Shown: positions 41,312 through 50,151, counted from the first letter of the stretch. The stretch is 64,000 nt of DNA from Arthrobacter sp. SW1 (GCF_001766675.1 NZ_MJLT01000045.1:1-64000), one strand, 5' to 3'. Numbers and translations: made by a program. The notes: generated by a model from the sequence alone, not told the origin.

Positions 41312-42568
41312 GTGATTTTTCGAAGACGCAGTGCGGCCATTGATGAAGGCTTGGCGCTTGCATCCATGGTGCTTGATTCTCCGAGTTGGATTCATCGAAG
41401 GGTTGAGGCTCTGAGGATGGATGAATCTGGCAATTCTCGTTGGCACATTTCCCATGACGTCACGATTCCTCCGGAGTACAGGATCGATGGCAGCCGGGAC
41501 AGGGTCATCGTTCCTCTGGGATCGCTTCGAAAAGGCGCCCTGAGGCGCGTGAACACTTCGGGGGCGGGGTCTGCAAGCCTCTCAATCCTGGAGGCAAGCG
41601 AAAACAGTGAGCATTCTCTACGTCTTCTTATGAGCCTCGCGAAGTCGGTGTTGCCTAGGACGGCCTACCAGTCACCAGAGTGTCGGCATCAATTGGAATC
41701 CCTTGTGCGTGCGGTGCCTGACGAAGCTTTGAAGGTGGCCGAAGAGTTTCTCCAGTGGCTGGAATCCGTGCAGTTGCGACCTGAGGATCCCGCAAAACGT
41801 AACCAAATCGACCTGTTTAGACACTTTGCGTTGCAGTTCGCTACAAACTTTCTGCTTCTTGTAGAAGTGGATGCGGGCTTACTGGGCACACGGACCGTGA
41901 TTAAGTATTCCCGAGACGATGATCCGCCTGAAGCGCAGGGGCCGAACACAAGGCACATCGCGTGGGAGGTGCCAGATTTCGGCATGGCTGGTAGCTATCA
42001 CTTAGAAGTTGAAGTACCCCATGGCTTGTGTCTCTCAAGCCTCAAGCTCGTCCAGTACGATTCGGATGGCACGGTCATCTCGGAGCACCTAGATGCATCC
42101 GTGCGGCCGAGGTCGCTTGGCCATTTAGCCTGTGCACCGGACAGTCGCCTTGCGACCGCGGAAGCGGAACTAATCGTGGAGCCGGCTCCACAGGGGATCT
42201 ATACCGTATCGAGGATCAGCAGTTTTGTTGTGTCCGGTGTAGTCCTGATTGCGTGGGTCGTATCTCTTGTGCCCGGCCTGATTGTTTCTGCTGACGTCGG
42301 CCTTCCGACTTCGGCCGTTTCCGTGATCCTCACCGCCCCAGCATTGCTGCTTTCATGGCTAAGCCGGGCGCCTGAGCATGAGATCGTTGCTTTGATTCTG
42401 AGGCCATATAGGAGAGTCCTCATAGCGTCGGCCACAACACTCGTGATCATGGCGATCGCGGCAGCAGTTCCGTTTGTCTTCCCTTGGTCCCAGGTTCTGT
42501 GGACTCCGATCGTTGCAGTGCAGACATGGGCATTCCTCGAGGCCTTGGCGAAACGGAAGGTTTCCTGA
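41312..42568 (+). CDS. Unknown protein with C-terminal membrane domain
   Basis: A 418-residue protein starting at GTG 41312. Residues 1-295 are soluble and mixed alpha/beta with no motif I recognise; segments such as VIVPLGSLRKGALRRV and HIAWEVPDFGMAGSYHLEVEVP suggest beta-sandwich parts. About four hydrophobic helices follow (roughly 305-330, 333-352, 370-390, 394-412) with a short basic tail. Base composition is visibly poorer in GC than neighbouring operons, marking the left edge of an accessory island. A soluble sensor on a membrane anchor is plausible; function unknown. Confidence 0.75.
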   Translation: MIFRRRSAAIDEGLALASMVLDSPSWIHRRVEALRMDESGNSRWHISHDVTIPPEYRIDGSRDRVIVPLGSLRKGALRRVNTSGAGSASLSILEASENSEHSLRLLMSLAKSVLPRTAYQSPECRHQLESLVRAVPDEALKVAEEFLQWLESVQLRPEDPAKRNQIDLFRHFALQFATNFLLLVEVDAGLLGTRTVIKYSRDDDPPEAQGPNTRHIAWEVPDFGMAGSYHLEVEVPHGLCLSSLKLVQYDSDGTVISEHLDASVRPRSLGHLACAPDSRLATAEAELIVEPAPQGIYTVSRISSFVVSGVVLIAWVVSLVPGLIVSADVGLPTSAVSVILTAPALLLSWLSRAPEHEIVALILRPYRRVLIASATTLVIMAIAAAVPFVFPWSQVLWTPIVAVQTWAFLEALAKRKVS

Positions 42569-42607
42569 CAGCATGTGGGCCTACACTGAGAGGAAAAGGG
42601 GAGTGAT

Positions 42608-42808
42608 ATGGCGAAGTTGAATGCCGGGGCCGGGACGGCGAGCGGCAATCGTACCGCCAAGGTCGCCTCACCGACTCGAACCGCGGGCCTGGTGATTCGG
42701 ACGGCTGCTGGCCGGACAGTTGGCCAGGTGTCCTCTTTCAGCGGCGCACGCGAAACTAAACAGACTATTGATGGTCTGCTTCGTCGTACGGCAAAGGGTT
42801 CGAGCTAG
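42608..42808 (+). CDS. Small basic protein of unknown function
   Basis: A 66-residue protein, rich in Ala, Thr, Gly, Arg and Lys, with no hydrophobic core or cysteines. AAAGGGGAG sits just before the ATG, the main evidence that it is real. The C-terminal part (GQVSSFSGARETKQTIDGLLRR) could form a short strand-helix. It lies 39 bases after the membrane protein on the same strand. It might bind nucleic acid, but that is only suggested by its charge. Confidence 0.5.
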   Translation: MAKLNAGAGTASGNRTAKVASPTRTAGLVIRTAAGRTVGQVSSFSGARETKQTIDGLLRRTAKGSS

Positions 42809-42925
42809 GTCCATCCCCGGGATTTTCGAGGAGTTACCCTCCGGAAGTGGACGACACAGATGCATGATCGCCTAAAGCGACCCTGATCTCACCGGCGGGC
42901 CGACGCGAAAACTGTACGTCCTAGG

Positions 42926-43369
42926 CTAAAGTCTCTCGACCCAAGGTTGCCTGTCGAAGAATACTGTGGCTTGTTCCTCCGAGAGGTATTGGAAGCTCTG
43001 CGGGGCTCTGCCCACTCCGTCCAGCGTTGACAAGAGAAGCGGTTGCTCAAATTTGACGACAGAGCCAACGCGTATTCCAGTACCGCTTTCCTTCGCGCTG
43101 AAGTACTCGAAGAAGCGGTCCTTTGATATTGCGCCAGAACTTCGGAACCTCCTCCACAAGTTGTGAGGCTCGGTAGTGTACTGGCCCTCAACTACAAACC
43201 AACCTAGCAACGCCCCTATCGGCATGGTTGCGTAGATGAGAACGTGGCTAACATCGGAGGCCACGGGACGCTTCCGGAATTCGACGGTCTTGGTGCCTTC
43301 CAAGATGGCATGGGCAAATTCTGGCCGAATCGACATGAGGGCTACTCGTCCGCGACGGTTTGGGCCCAT
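42926..43369 (-). CDS. Stand-alone ASCH-domain protein
   Basis: A 147-residue protein whose N-terminal VALMSIRPEFAHAILEGTK and VEFRKRP match the ASCH (PUA-like) domain, a fold associated with RNA or modified-nucleotide binding. I use ATG 43369: it has AGGGGAAA upstream and keeps the first strand, which the inner ATG 43336 would cut. The start overlaps the upstream PIN-GNAT-ASCH gene by 28 bases, so translation is probably coupled. Likely partner of that protein; activity unknown. Confidence 0.85.
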   Translation of the reverse strand: MGPNRRGRVALMSIRPEFAHAILEGTKTVEFRKRPVASDVSHVLIYATMPIGALLGWFVVEGQYTTEPHNLWRRFRSSGAISKDRFFEYFSAKESGTGIRVGSVVKFEQPLLLSTLDGVGRAPQSFQYLSEEQATVFFDRQPWVERL

Positions 43370-44793
43370 GACTTTCCCCTCTGACTCGTGAGTTCGGCGA
43401 TAGATTGCGGTGACCTCGCTATGATCCCCTGTTCCTTGAGCTCTCCGATGGATCGAGGCCTATCTAGTATGCCATTGAGCCGGAACCGGATCGCGAGGAC
43501 TGGCCGATCGCACATGTGTTCGATTTCCGCGCGGGAGAATACAGTACGGCTTCCGGAAAATTCGATAATCTGCTCCGCCTCGGTGGTCCGAAGCGTCTCC
43601 TCAAGGACCCCGACGGCGTGCACGGCTTGGCTGTAGTGAGTCCGGAGGAAAAAGAGTGAATCACCCGGCCTTAGCTTCTCGATTCTTGAGTGGCAAAGGT
43701 ATACCTTGCGCACGGCATTGCCGTAGGTCTGATCGAACAAACTCGGTTGAAGGCTAGTCGCTGGAAAGAGCATGTCGTGCCATGCGGGTATGACCGGAAT
43801 CATGTATGCCCGCCTCACCAGCATCGCGCCCGGGCCGTACTTCCGGTTGTATGCCAGAGGATCGTCGCATGGGTCGGGGTCGAGCTGTGGGGTCAGAATC
43901 TTGCCAAGTATCTGCTCCCCGGGTCGTTTTTCGCCGATTCGGAAAAATCCAAATTCCAGAAGAAGTGCGACAAGTGAATCATGACGACTATGTACTTCGA
44001 CGAAGCACGAATCATATGTGTTATCTCGAGCGTGATCGATGACTGTTCCCAACAGAAGCTCGCCACGTTTTGCGCCTATAGCGTTATCGGATATCTTGAA
44101 TGTGCAGATCTTAAGAATTTTTCCGGGAAGCGAGCCGCTGTCAGGTAAGTCTTGTTTTAGAACAGCGAGTCCCAGGATATTTTCGACCGAGCCTAGTATG
44201 AGGCAGTGGCGATTTTCCGCCACAACTTTAGTCTGCCACCAGCGGTTAAACCCGGGATATCCTTCGCGGAGCGAGTCAAATATTCCGTCAGAGAGGTCCA
44301 ACTGGTGGGGGCTGACGCTTTCGACTGCATAATGCTCGATGGGCTCAAAGAGCAGGGCTTTGAGGCTTGCTACCGCGTCGCCCAGAAGCATAACCCTGTC
44401 CGCGAGTCCGAGCGCCTGGGCTTTTCGGTGAACACCACGATCTTCCGTCACTAGCCAGGACGCGGCATTGCGATAGACGGCTAGTAGGTGAGCGGCATCA
44501 ACTTTGTCGTTGTCGCTCAGCGGTTCTTTGTAGCCGGCGAGCTTTGCGAAATCATGGGGGATTGTCACGCGTGCCAGAGGGAGATATTTTGAGATTTCTC
44601 GAAGTCTACGCTCACGAAGAGACTTTTCGGTCGACCTGACGAAGTCATCGCGCACATTGTCGATAATGCAGGGAGTTCCGCCAACCGCAAGAATTAGGCG
44701 GTGCAGCTCTGCCGCAATATCGGAATTCACATGCTCGCGATTGGAATCCCCCTCAATTGCGATTAAGATGTTCGCATCAAGCAGCACTTTCAT
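43342..44793 (-). CDS. PIN-GNAT-ASCH three-domain fusion protein
   Basis: A 483-residue protein. Residues 1-145 are a PIN-type ribonuclease domain with acidic residues Asp6 (LLDANIL), Asp99 (DAAHLL) and Asp118 (VTEDRG). Residues about 160-295 resemble a GNAT acetyltransferase (KICTFKISDNAIGAKRGELLLG, LLLEFGFFRIGEK). Residues about 360-445 look like an ASCH/PUA-type fold (KLRPGDSLFFLRTHYSQAVHAVG). Start at ATG 44793 after GGGGGAG. GC is low for the window. Probably an RNA-targeting effector or toxin; the target and the role of acetylation are unknown. Confidence 0.82.
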   Translation of the reverse strand: MKVLLDANILIAIEGDSNREHVNSDIAAELHRLILAVGGTPCIIDNVRDDFVRSTEKSLRERRLREISKYLPLARVTIPHDFAKLAGYKEPLSDNDKVDAAHLLAVYRNAASWLVTEDRGVHRKAQALGLADRVMLLGDAVASLKALLFEPIEHYAVESVSPHQLDLSDGIFDSLREGYPGFNRWWQTKVVAENRHCLILGSVENILGLAVLKQDLPDSGSLPGKILKICTFKISDNAIGAKRGELLLGTVIDHARDNTYDSCFVEVHSRHDSLVALLLEFGFFRIGEKRPGEQILGKILTPQLDPDPCDDPLAYNRKYGPGAMLVRRAYMIPVIPAWHDMLFPATSLQPSLFDQTYGNAVRKVYLCHSRIEKLRPGDSLFFLRTHYSQAVHAVGVLEETLRTTEAEQIIEFSGSRTVFSRAEIEHMCDRPVLAIRFRLNGILDRPRSIGELKEQGIIARSPQSIAELTSQRGKSWAQTVADE

Positions 44794-45263
44794 GATTCTC
44801 CCCCACTCTACCGCCTGCCAGTCGGATCGTCCGCAGAATACGCATCCCTTGGAAGGCGCTTGCTTTCCAATAGAGTAAGGCCGGCACCCCTTACCCGCAG
44901 GCATATTCGGCGTGCGTTTGCATAAGAGGAGCCGGTGCGTGACGTTGCTGGAATCTTGGATCGCATCCGGAAGGCGACGACCCGTGTTTTTTGGGTGGGT
45001 AGCGCCCGAAGCCTTGACCAACGATGACATTCCTTGCGTACGAGACCACGAATGTATCGTTCTTGCGGGTTGCTGGGATCGCTGTTCCCGGGATGGACAA
45101 GTGTCGTTGCCAAGCTAGGTAGTCAGTTTCCGACCGGCGGCGGACGTCGCAGATCTGTGCTGGGTCCTGGGGGGAGGTTGTTCGCTACGGCGCGCTGTTG
45201 GGGCTGTCGTTCGACCAGTCCGGACTTGCCCGCTGATACTTGTCGGCCCGTCTGCTCCGCGCC
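44794..45263. other. 470-base gap at the right edge of the island
   Basis: It holds the upstream region of the PIN-GNAT-ASCH gene and returns to high GC near 45130. Short open frames on both strands encode nothing recognisable and lack ribosome sites. No repeat, tRNA or integrase trace is seen; it may contain decayed sequence. Confidence 0.4.
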
Positions 45264-46157
45264 TCACCCGTGCCCACCGGCCCCCAGCCCCACACCAACC
45301 GCCTCCACAAACGCGTCCGTCTCCGCTGACCTGCGGCTCTTCAGCCATAGCGCCGAGGTCCGCCAGGCCAGCGGATCACCAACAAGCGGCCGCCACACAA
45401 TGCCGGAAGGAAGCGGCGTCCACGGCTCTTCGTTGAAGTGCACGCCGCGGCCGGCCAGGACCAGGCCGTGCGTGAAGTGCTGGTTGCGCGCATGCACAAT
45501 GGCCGCCGGCAGATAGCCAGCATCCCGGCACGTCTGCAGAAACGAGTCGTACAGCGGCGGGGCCATGTGCCGCGGGAAGATGATCAGTGGGTTCCCGGCC
45601 AGCTTGCCCAGCGGCACCGCATCAAGCGAAGCCAAAGGATGCGAAGCATTCAGCACCACGCCCAGAGCCTTCGAAAACACCGGCCCCGACTCAAAGCCCA
45701 CCGCGCTCAAAGGGTGACGGACCACCGCAACGTCCAGTTCGCCGTCGCGCAGTCGTTCCACCTGCTCGACCGTGGTGAGCTCGTGCAGGTTCAGGAGCAC
45801 GTCGGGGGCAATCGAGCTGAACGAAGACACCATCGCGGACAAAGCCACCGGGTTGGTGTCCGGCGGCACCGCCACCTGCAGCACGCCGGAGGCGCCGGGC
45901 CTGATCCGCCGGATCGACTCCTGCGCCATCGCCACGTTATCCAGCACGGCCCGGGCGTGCTCCAGCAGCAGCGCCCCGGCCTCGGAAAGCTCCACGCCGG
46001 TCCGCCGCCGGTGGAACAGCAGCACCCCCAGCTCCTTCTCCAGGTCCTTGATCCGCTGCGAAAGAGGCGGCTGCGCCATGTGCAGTCGCTGCGCCGCCCG
46101 TCCGAAATGCAGCTCCTCGCTGAGCACGACGAAGTACTTGAGATGGTGGAGATCCAT
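45264..46157 (-). CDS. LysR-family transcriptional regulator
   Basis: A 297-residue LTTR. The N-terminal helix-turn-helix begins MDLHHLKYFVVLSEELHFGR and continues AAQRLHMAQPPLSQRIKDLE; a LysR substrate domain follows (GVLQVAVPP, LDVAVVRHPL). I start at ATG 46157, the usual LTTR position; ATG 46169 is possible but falls on the LTTR box. It diverges from the crotonase-ligase-transporter operon and probably activates it in response to the acid or its CoA ester. Confidence 0.93.
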   Translation of the reverse strand: MDLHHLKYFVVLSEELHFGRAAQRLHMAQPPLSQRIKDLEKELGVLLFHRRRTGVELSEAGALLLEHARAVLDNVAMAQESIRRIRPGASGVLQVAVPPDTNPVALSAMVSSFSSIAPDVLLNLHELTTVEQVERLRDGELDVAVVRHPLSAVGFESGPVFSKALGVVLNASHPLASLDAVPLGKLAGNPLIIFPRHMAPPLYDSFLQTCRDAGYLPAAIVHARNQHFTHGLVLAGRGVHFNEEPWTPLPSGIVWRPLVGDPLAWRTSALWLKSRRSAETDAFVEAVGVGLGAGGHG

Positions 46158-46167
46158 GCCCGGCACC

Positions 46168-46182
46168 ATATCAGTTTGGTAT
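46168..46182. promoter_or_regulatory. LTTR box ATAT-N7-GTAT
   Basis: ATAT (46168-46171) and GTAT (46179-46182) with a seven-base spacer approximate the LysR consensus ATAC-N7-GTAT. It lies ten bases upstream of the lysR start and about 90 upstream of the crotonase gene. Confidence 0.4.
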
Positions 46183-46268
46183 CACGGCGAGTGGATTTTG
46201 ATGTTAGACGGGTCACATCACGCGGTGCTCTGATGGGACACAAGAACAAGCAAGAACAAAGGAACACC

Positions 46269-47036
46269 ATGTCCCAGGACGTCCTCTTCGAACAGATCGG
46301 CCAGACCGCCGTCATCACCCTCAACCGCCCGGAAAAGCTCAATGCCTGGACCGAATCCATGCGCAACGAACTCATCGACCACCTCGAAGGCCTCAAGGGC
46401 AACGAGGACATCCGCGTGGTCATCCTCACCGGCACCGGCCGAGCCTTCTGCGCCGGCCAGGACCTCGCCGAAACCACCACCATGGATCCCGAAGACCACG
46501 CCGCCGCCGAGGCCTGGATCGACGGTTTCGACCGCCTCTACCGCGCCGTCCGCAACCTGGACCAGATCACCATCGCGGCCGTCAACGGCGTGGCCGCCGG
46601 CTCAGGCTTCCAGTACGCGCTCCTCACCGACCTACGCGTGGGCGATTCCACCGTCCGCATGGGCCAGCCCGAAGTCCTCTCCGGCATCCCCAGCATCACA
46701 GGTATCTGGGCCATGTGGAGCATCCTCGGCAAGTCCAAGACTTCCCAGTTCGTCCTCACCGGCGAGCTGGTGGACGCCGCGGAAGCGCAGCGCCTGGGCC
46801 TGCTCAACTACTTGGCCGACGACGGCGCCGTGCTGGAGTACGCGAAGGAGCTCGCCAACCGCTTGAGCCTCCTTCCTCCGGGTGCGGTCCGCCTGACCAA
46901 GGGCCGCCTGCGCAGCCTGGAAGAGGACGATCTCAGCGACGCCATGGCCGAGGCCAAGCGTGTGCACCGCGAGGCCTACGGCACCGGCGAGCCGCAGCGC
47001 GAGATGGCCCGCTTCCTGGCCGGCCGCAAGGGTTAA
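46269..47036 (+). CDS. Crotonase-family protein (enoyl-CoA hydratase-like)
   Basis: A 255-residue crotonase. The oxyanion-hole region AFCAGQDL is at 59-66 and AAGSG near 109-113. Of the two catalytic glutamates of enoyl-CoA hydratase, the second is present (Glu135 in MGQPEV) but the first is replaced by Gln115 (SGFQYA). Simple hydratase activity is therefore uncertain; isomerase, hydrolase or lyase chemistry is possible. First gene of an operon with an acyl-CoA ligase and transporter, 12 bases apart. Confidence 0.88.
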   Translation: MSQDVLFEQIGQTAVITLNRPEKLNAWTESMRNELIDHLEGLKGNEDIRVVILTGTGRAFCAGQDLAETTTMDPEDHAAAEAWIDGFDRLYRAVRNLDQITIAAVNGVAAGSGFQYALLTDLRVGDSTVRMGQPEVLSGIPSITGIWAMWSILGKSKTSQFVLTGELVDAAEAQRLGLLNYLADDGAVLEYAKELANRLSLLPPGAVRLTKGRLRSLEEDDLSDAMAEAKRVHREAYGTGEPQREMARFLAGRKG

Positions 47037-47048
47037 GGCGCAAACACG

Positions 47049-48647
47049 ATGACCACCCAACTCACCGAAGACCGCTACGCCGCCATGGTGAAGGACCACC
47101 GCTGGGAGGTTCCGGAGCTCTACAACATGGCCTCCGACGTCGCCGACCGGCACCCGCGGGACAAGCGCGCCATCATCCTGGACTCCGCCGTCGAAGGCTG
47201 CCGCGAAGTCCTCTGGGGCGAGATCCAGGACCGCTCCCGGCAGATCGCGGCCACCCTGCACGCCGCGGGGGTCAGGAAAGGCGACCGCGTGGCGGTGCTG
47301 CTGCCCCAGCGCGCGGACACACCCGCCGCTTATCTGGGCGTGCTGCGCACCGGCGCGATCCTGGTGACGATGTCCCTGCTCTGGGCCGCGGAGCCCATCC
47401 GCTTCCGGCTGGAGGACAGCGGCGCCACTGTGATCATCGCCGAAGGCGCCGCGCGGCACCTTTTCGAGGGTTACCAGGGCCGCTTCATTGACATCGACAG
47501 CCCGGAGATTGCCGCAGCCCCCACGGAATTCGAGGACGCCGAAACCAAGGCAGACGATCCCGCGCTGATCTTCTACACCTCCGGCACCACCGGCCGGGCC
47601 AAGGGAATCGTCCACGCCCACCGCACGCTCCTGGGCCACAACGAGTTCGAGTACTGCCACAGGATCGGCGACGGCGACGTTTTCTACGGCGCGGGGGACT
47701 GGGCCTGGTCCATGGCCAAGCTCATGGGCCCGCTCCGGCTCGGCGCCACGCACCTGGTCTTCCGGCCCGCCGGCGGCTTCGACCCCGCGGCGCTGCTGGC
47801 CAGCATGAGCCGCCACGGCGTGGACAGCGCCCTGGTCAATCCCACCTTCCTGCGGAAGATGCGCGAGGACGTGCCCGACGCCGGAACCCGCTTCCCGCTG
47901 TCCCTGCGGACGGTCTGTTCCTCCAACGAGCCGCTCACCGCTGAGCTGATCGACTGGTTCCGCGCGCAGTTCGGCGTGACCCTGCAGGACTACTACGGCT
48001 CCACCGAGTCCTACCCCTTGCTCGGCAACTTCCCGGACGTGCCGGTGAAGCCCGGATCCATGGGCCGCCCGCTGCCCGGCTGGGAGGTGAAGCTGCTGGA
48101 CGACAACGAGCAGGAAGTCCCGCGCGGCGAGGCCGGCGAAGTCTGCCTCCGCGCCCGCTCCAACCCGCAGTTCCCGCTGGGTTACTGGAACATGCCGGAA
48201 GCCTCGGACGCGGCGTTCGGCGGAGACTGGTACCACACCAAGGACCAGGCCTACGAGGACGAGGACGGCTACTTCTGGTTCCTCGGCCGCACGGACGATG
48301 TCATCAAAACGTCCGGATACCGCGTGGGCCCGTACGAGATGGAAGCCGTAATCCGCGAGCTCGACGCCGTCCGCGACGTTTCGGTGACCGGCGTCCCGGA
48401 CGAGCTGCGCGGCCAGTCCGTCAAGGCCTGGATCGAACTCGCCCCGGGGTACTCTTCCGGGCCTGAACTGGACCGGCAGATCGTGGACCACGTCAAGGAA
48501 CACTTCTCCCGCTTCGCCTACCCCCGATTCATCGAATACCTTCCCGAGCTGCCAAAATCAGCAACCGGAAAGGTCCAGCGCGCTCAACTCCGTGCACTCC
48601 CGCACCCCGTCCCTTCTTCTCCCCAACGCGAAGGACAAAACTCATGA
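47049..48647 (+). CDS. Acyl-CoA ligase (AMP-binding, benzoate-CoA/medium-chain type)
   Basis: A 532-residue adenylate-forming ligase that activates a carboxylic acid with ATP and CoA. Motifs: LIFYTSGTTGRAKG near residue 175, YYGSTESYPL near 315, DDVIKTSGYRVGP near 417, and the catalytic lysine in PKSATGKVQR near 514. It overlaps the transporter gene by four bases. The overall pattern resembles medium-chain or aromatic acyl-CoA synthetases. The imported acid is unknown. Confidence 0.92.
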   Translation: MTTQLTEDRYAAMVKDHRWEVPELYNMASDVADRHPRDKRAIILDSAVEGCREVLWGEIQDRSRQIAATLHAAGVRKGDRVAVLLPQRADTPAAYLGVLRTGAILVTMSLLWAAEPIRFRLEDSGATVIIAEGAARHLFEGYQGRFIDIDSPEIAAAPTEFEDAETKADDPALIFYTSGTTGRAKGIVHAHRTLLGHNEFEYCHRIGDGDVFYGAGDWAWSMAKLMGPLRLGATHLVFRPAGGFDPAALLASMSRHGVDSALVNPTFLRKMREDVPDAGTRFPLSLRTVCSSNEPLTAELIDWFRAQFGVTLQDYYGSTESYPLLGNFPDVPVKPGSMGRPLPGWEVKLLDDNEQEVPRGEAGEVCLRARSNPQFPLGYWNMPEASDAAFGGDWYHTKDQAYEDEDGYFWFLGRTDDVIKTSGYRVGPYEMEAVIRELDAVRDVSVTGVPDELRGQSVKAWIELAPGYSSGPELDRQIVDHVKEHFSRFAYPRFIEYLPELPKSATGKVQRAQLRALPHPVPSSPQREGQNS

Positions 48648-49966
48648 ACACGCTCACCAGCAACCCCGTGGAAACGGACGCTTCACCGCGCCGCAGCCTC
48701 AAGCGCGTCGCCGCCGCGGCCGCCGTCGGGAACTTTGTGGAATGGTTCGATTCGGCCGCCTATGCGGTGATGTCCGTGACGATCGCCAAGCTCTTCTTCC
48801 CGAGCTACTCGACGACGGCGGCCCTGCTGGCCGTGTGGGCGATCTTCGCCGGTGGGTTCATCGCCAGGCCGCTCGGGGCGGCGTTCTTCGGCCGGTACGG
48901 CGACCGGATCGGCCGGAACAAGATGCTGGGCCTGTGCGTGCTGATCATGAGCGCGGCGACGTTCTGCATCGGCATCCTTCCGCCGTTCGCGGTGATCGGC
49001 GTCTGGGCGCCCATCCTGCTGTTCATCTTCCGCGCCGTGCAGGGCTTCACGACAGGCGGCGAATACACCGGTTCCTCGGCGTTCATTGTCGAATACGCTC
49101 CGGCCGGGAAGCGGGCCACCTACGCGAGCATTATCCCCGCCACCGTGGGCCTGGCCTCCGTGGCCGGTGCGCTGCTCGGAGCCGCGATCACCGCGACCCT
49201 CAGCGCCGAAGACCTGCAGTCCTGGGGCTGGCGCATCCCGTTCCTGCTGGCCGCACCGCTGGGCCTGATCGGCCTCTACATCCGCTCCAAGGTGGACGAC
49301 ACCCCGGTGTTCCGCGGCCTGGAAAAGAAGGGCGAGCTGGCGAAGCGGCCGCTGGGCGACGCCGTCCGGATGTGCGCCCGGCAGATCTTCACGCTCTTCG
49401 GGTACAGCATCACCAACGCCGTGGCGTACTACCTGATGAGCAGCTACATGATCGCCTACATGACCTCGAGCCTGCATTACACCAGCACGGATTCGATGAT
49501 CACCAGCATGGTCACGATGCTCGTCTACACCATCACCTGCCCGCTGGCCGCCCGGGCCAGTGACCGCTTCGGCCGCAAGACCATGCTCCTGTTCGCCTGC
49601 CTGGGCTTCGTGGTGATGACCATCCCGGCGTTCGCGATCATGCCGCTCGGCCTGGGCTGGGCAATCGTGGGCACCAGCATCCTGGGCGCCCTGGTGGCGG
49701 TGATCGGCACCTCCAACGTCCCCGCCCTGGTGGAGATGTTCCCGTCCTCGGTCCGCGCTTCCGGCTCGGCCATCGGCTACACCCTGGCCTACGTGCTGTT
49801 CGGTGGAACCGCCCCGTTCGTAGCGACGGGCCTCGTGGCCGGATTCGGGACTCCGCTGGCCCCCGCGTTCTACCTGATGGGCGTCGCGGTGGTGTCCGCC
49901 GCCGTCGTGATCCTGTTCTTCCGCGAAACGAAGAACCTGTCCCTTTCGCGGACCACGGTGCTGTAG
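48644..49966 (+). CDS. MFS transporter of the metabolite:H+ symporter (MHS) type
   Basis: A 440-residue carrier with about 12 membrane helices. GNFVEWFDSAAYAVMSVTIA at the first helix, RPLGAAFFGRYGDRIGRN in the first loop, and VQGFTTGGEYTGS are hallmarks of the proline/betaine, shikimate and alpha-ketoglutarate subgroup. The four-base overlap with the ligase gene couples uptake and CoA activation. Substrate probably an organic acid. Confidence 0.92.
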   Translation: MNTLTSNPVETDASPRRSLKRVAAAAAVGNFVEWFDSAAYAVMSVTIAKLFFPSYSTTAALLAVWAIFAGGFIARPLGAAFFGRYGDRIGRNKMLGLCVLIMSAATFCIGILPPFAVIGVWAPILLFIFRAVQGFTTGGEYTGSSAFIVEYAPAGKRATYASIIPATVGLASVAGALLGAAITATLSAEDLQSWGWRIPFLLAAPLGLIGLYIRSKVDDTPVFRGLEKKGELAKRPLGDAVRMCARQIFTLFGYSITNAVAYYLMSSYMIAYMTSSLHYTSTDSMITSMVTMLVYTITCPLAARASDRFGRKTMLLFACLGFVVMTIPAFAIMPLGLGWAIVGTSILGALVAVIGTSNVPALVEMFPSSVRASGSAIGYTLAYVLFGGTAPFVATGLVAGFGTPLAPAFYLMGVAVVSAAVVILFFRETKNLSLSRTTVL

Positions 49967-49978
49967 TTCGTTCTTGCC

Positions 49979-50059
49979 GCTACGCAAAGGGACTGGCGCT
50001 ACGCATAAGGACTGGCGCTGCGGGAATTCCCGTAGCGCCAGTCCCTTTGGGGCGTCGGG
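49979..50059. repeat. GCTACGCAAAGGGACTGG palindromic element, copy C
   Basis: Right arm 50027-50048 pairs with a left arm that is present twice in tandem (AAGGGACTGGCGCTACG and AAGGACTGGCGCTGCG), centred on GGGAATTCCC. A shorter copy D lies at 52134-52194 in the same orientation, on the other side of the secreted-protein gene. Confidence 0.85.
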
Positions 50060-50151
50060 GAACCGGAGACGTCTGGACGCTGGAGCGGTGCAGGTCTAGG
50101 CTGTGCGCCATCTGGGGGGACCAAACTAATTTCCTAGCCGGAAGGCATGTC

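Noticed and set aside
44808..45113. 101-aa frame upstream of the PIN-GNAT-ASCH gene
   Set aside because: No ribosome site, no recognisable domain, and it overlaps other equally weak frames on both strands.
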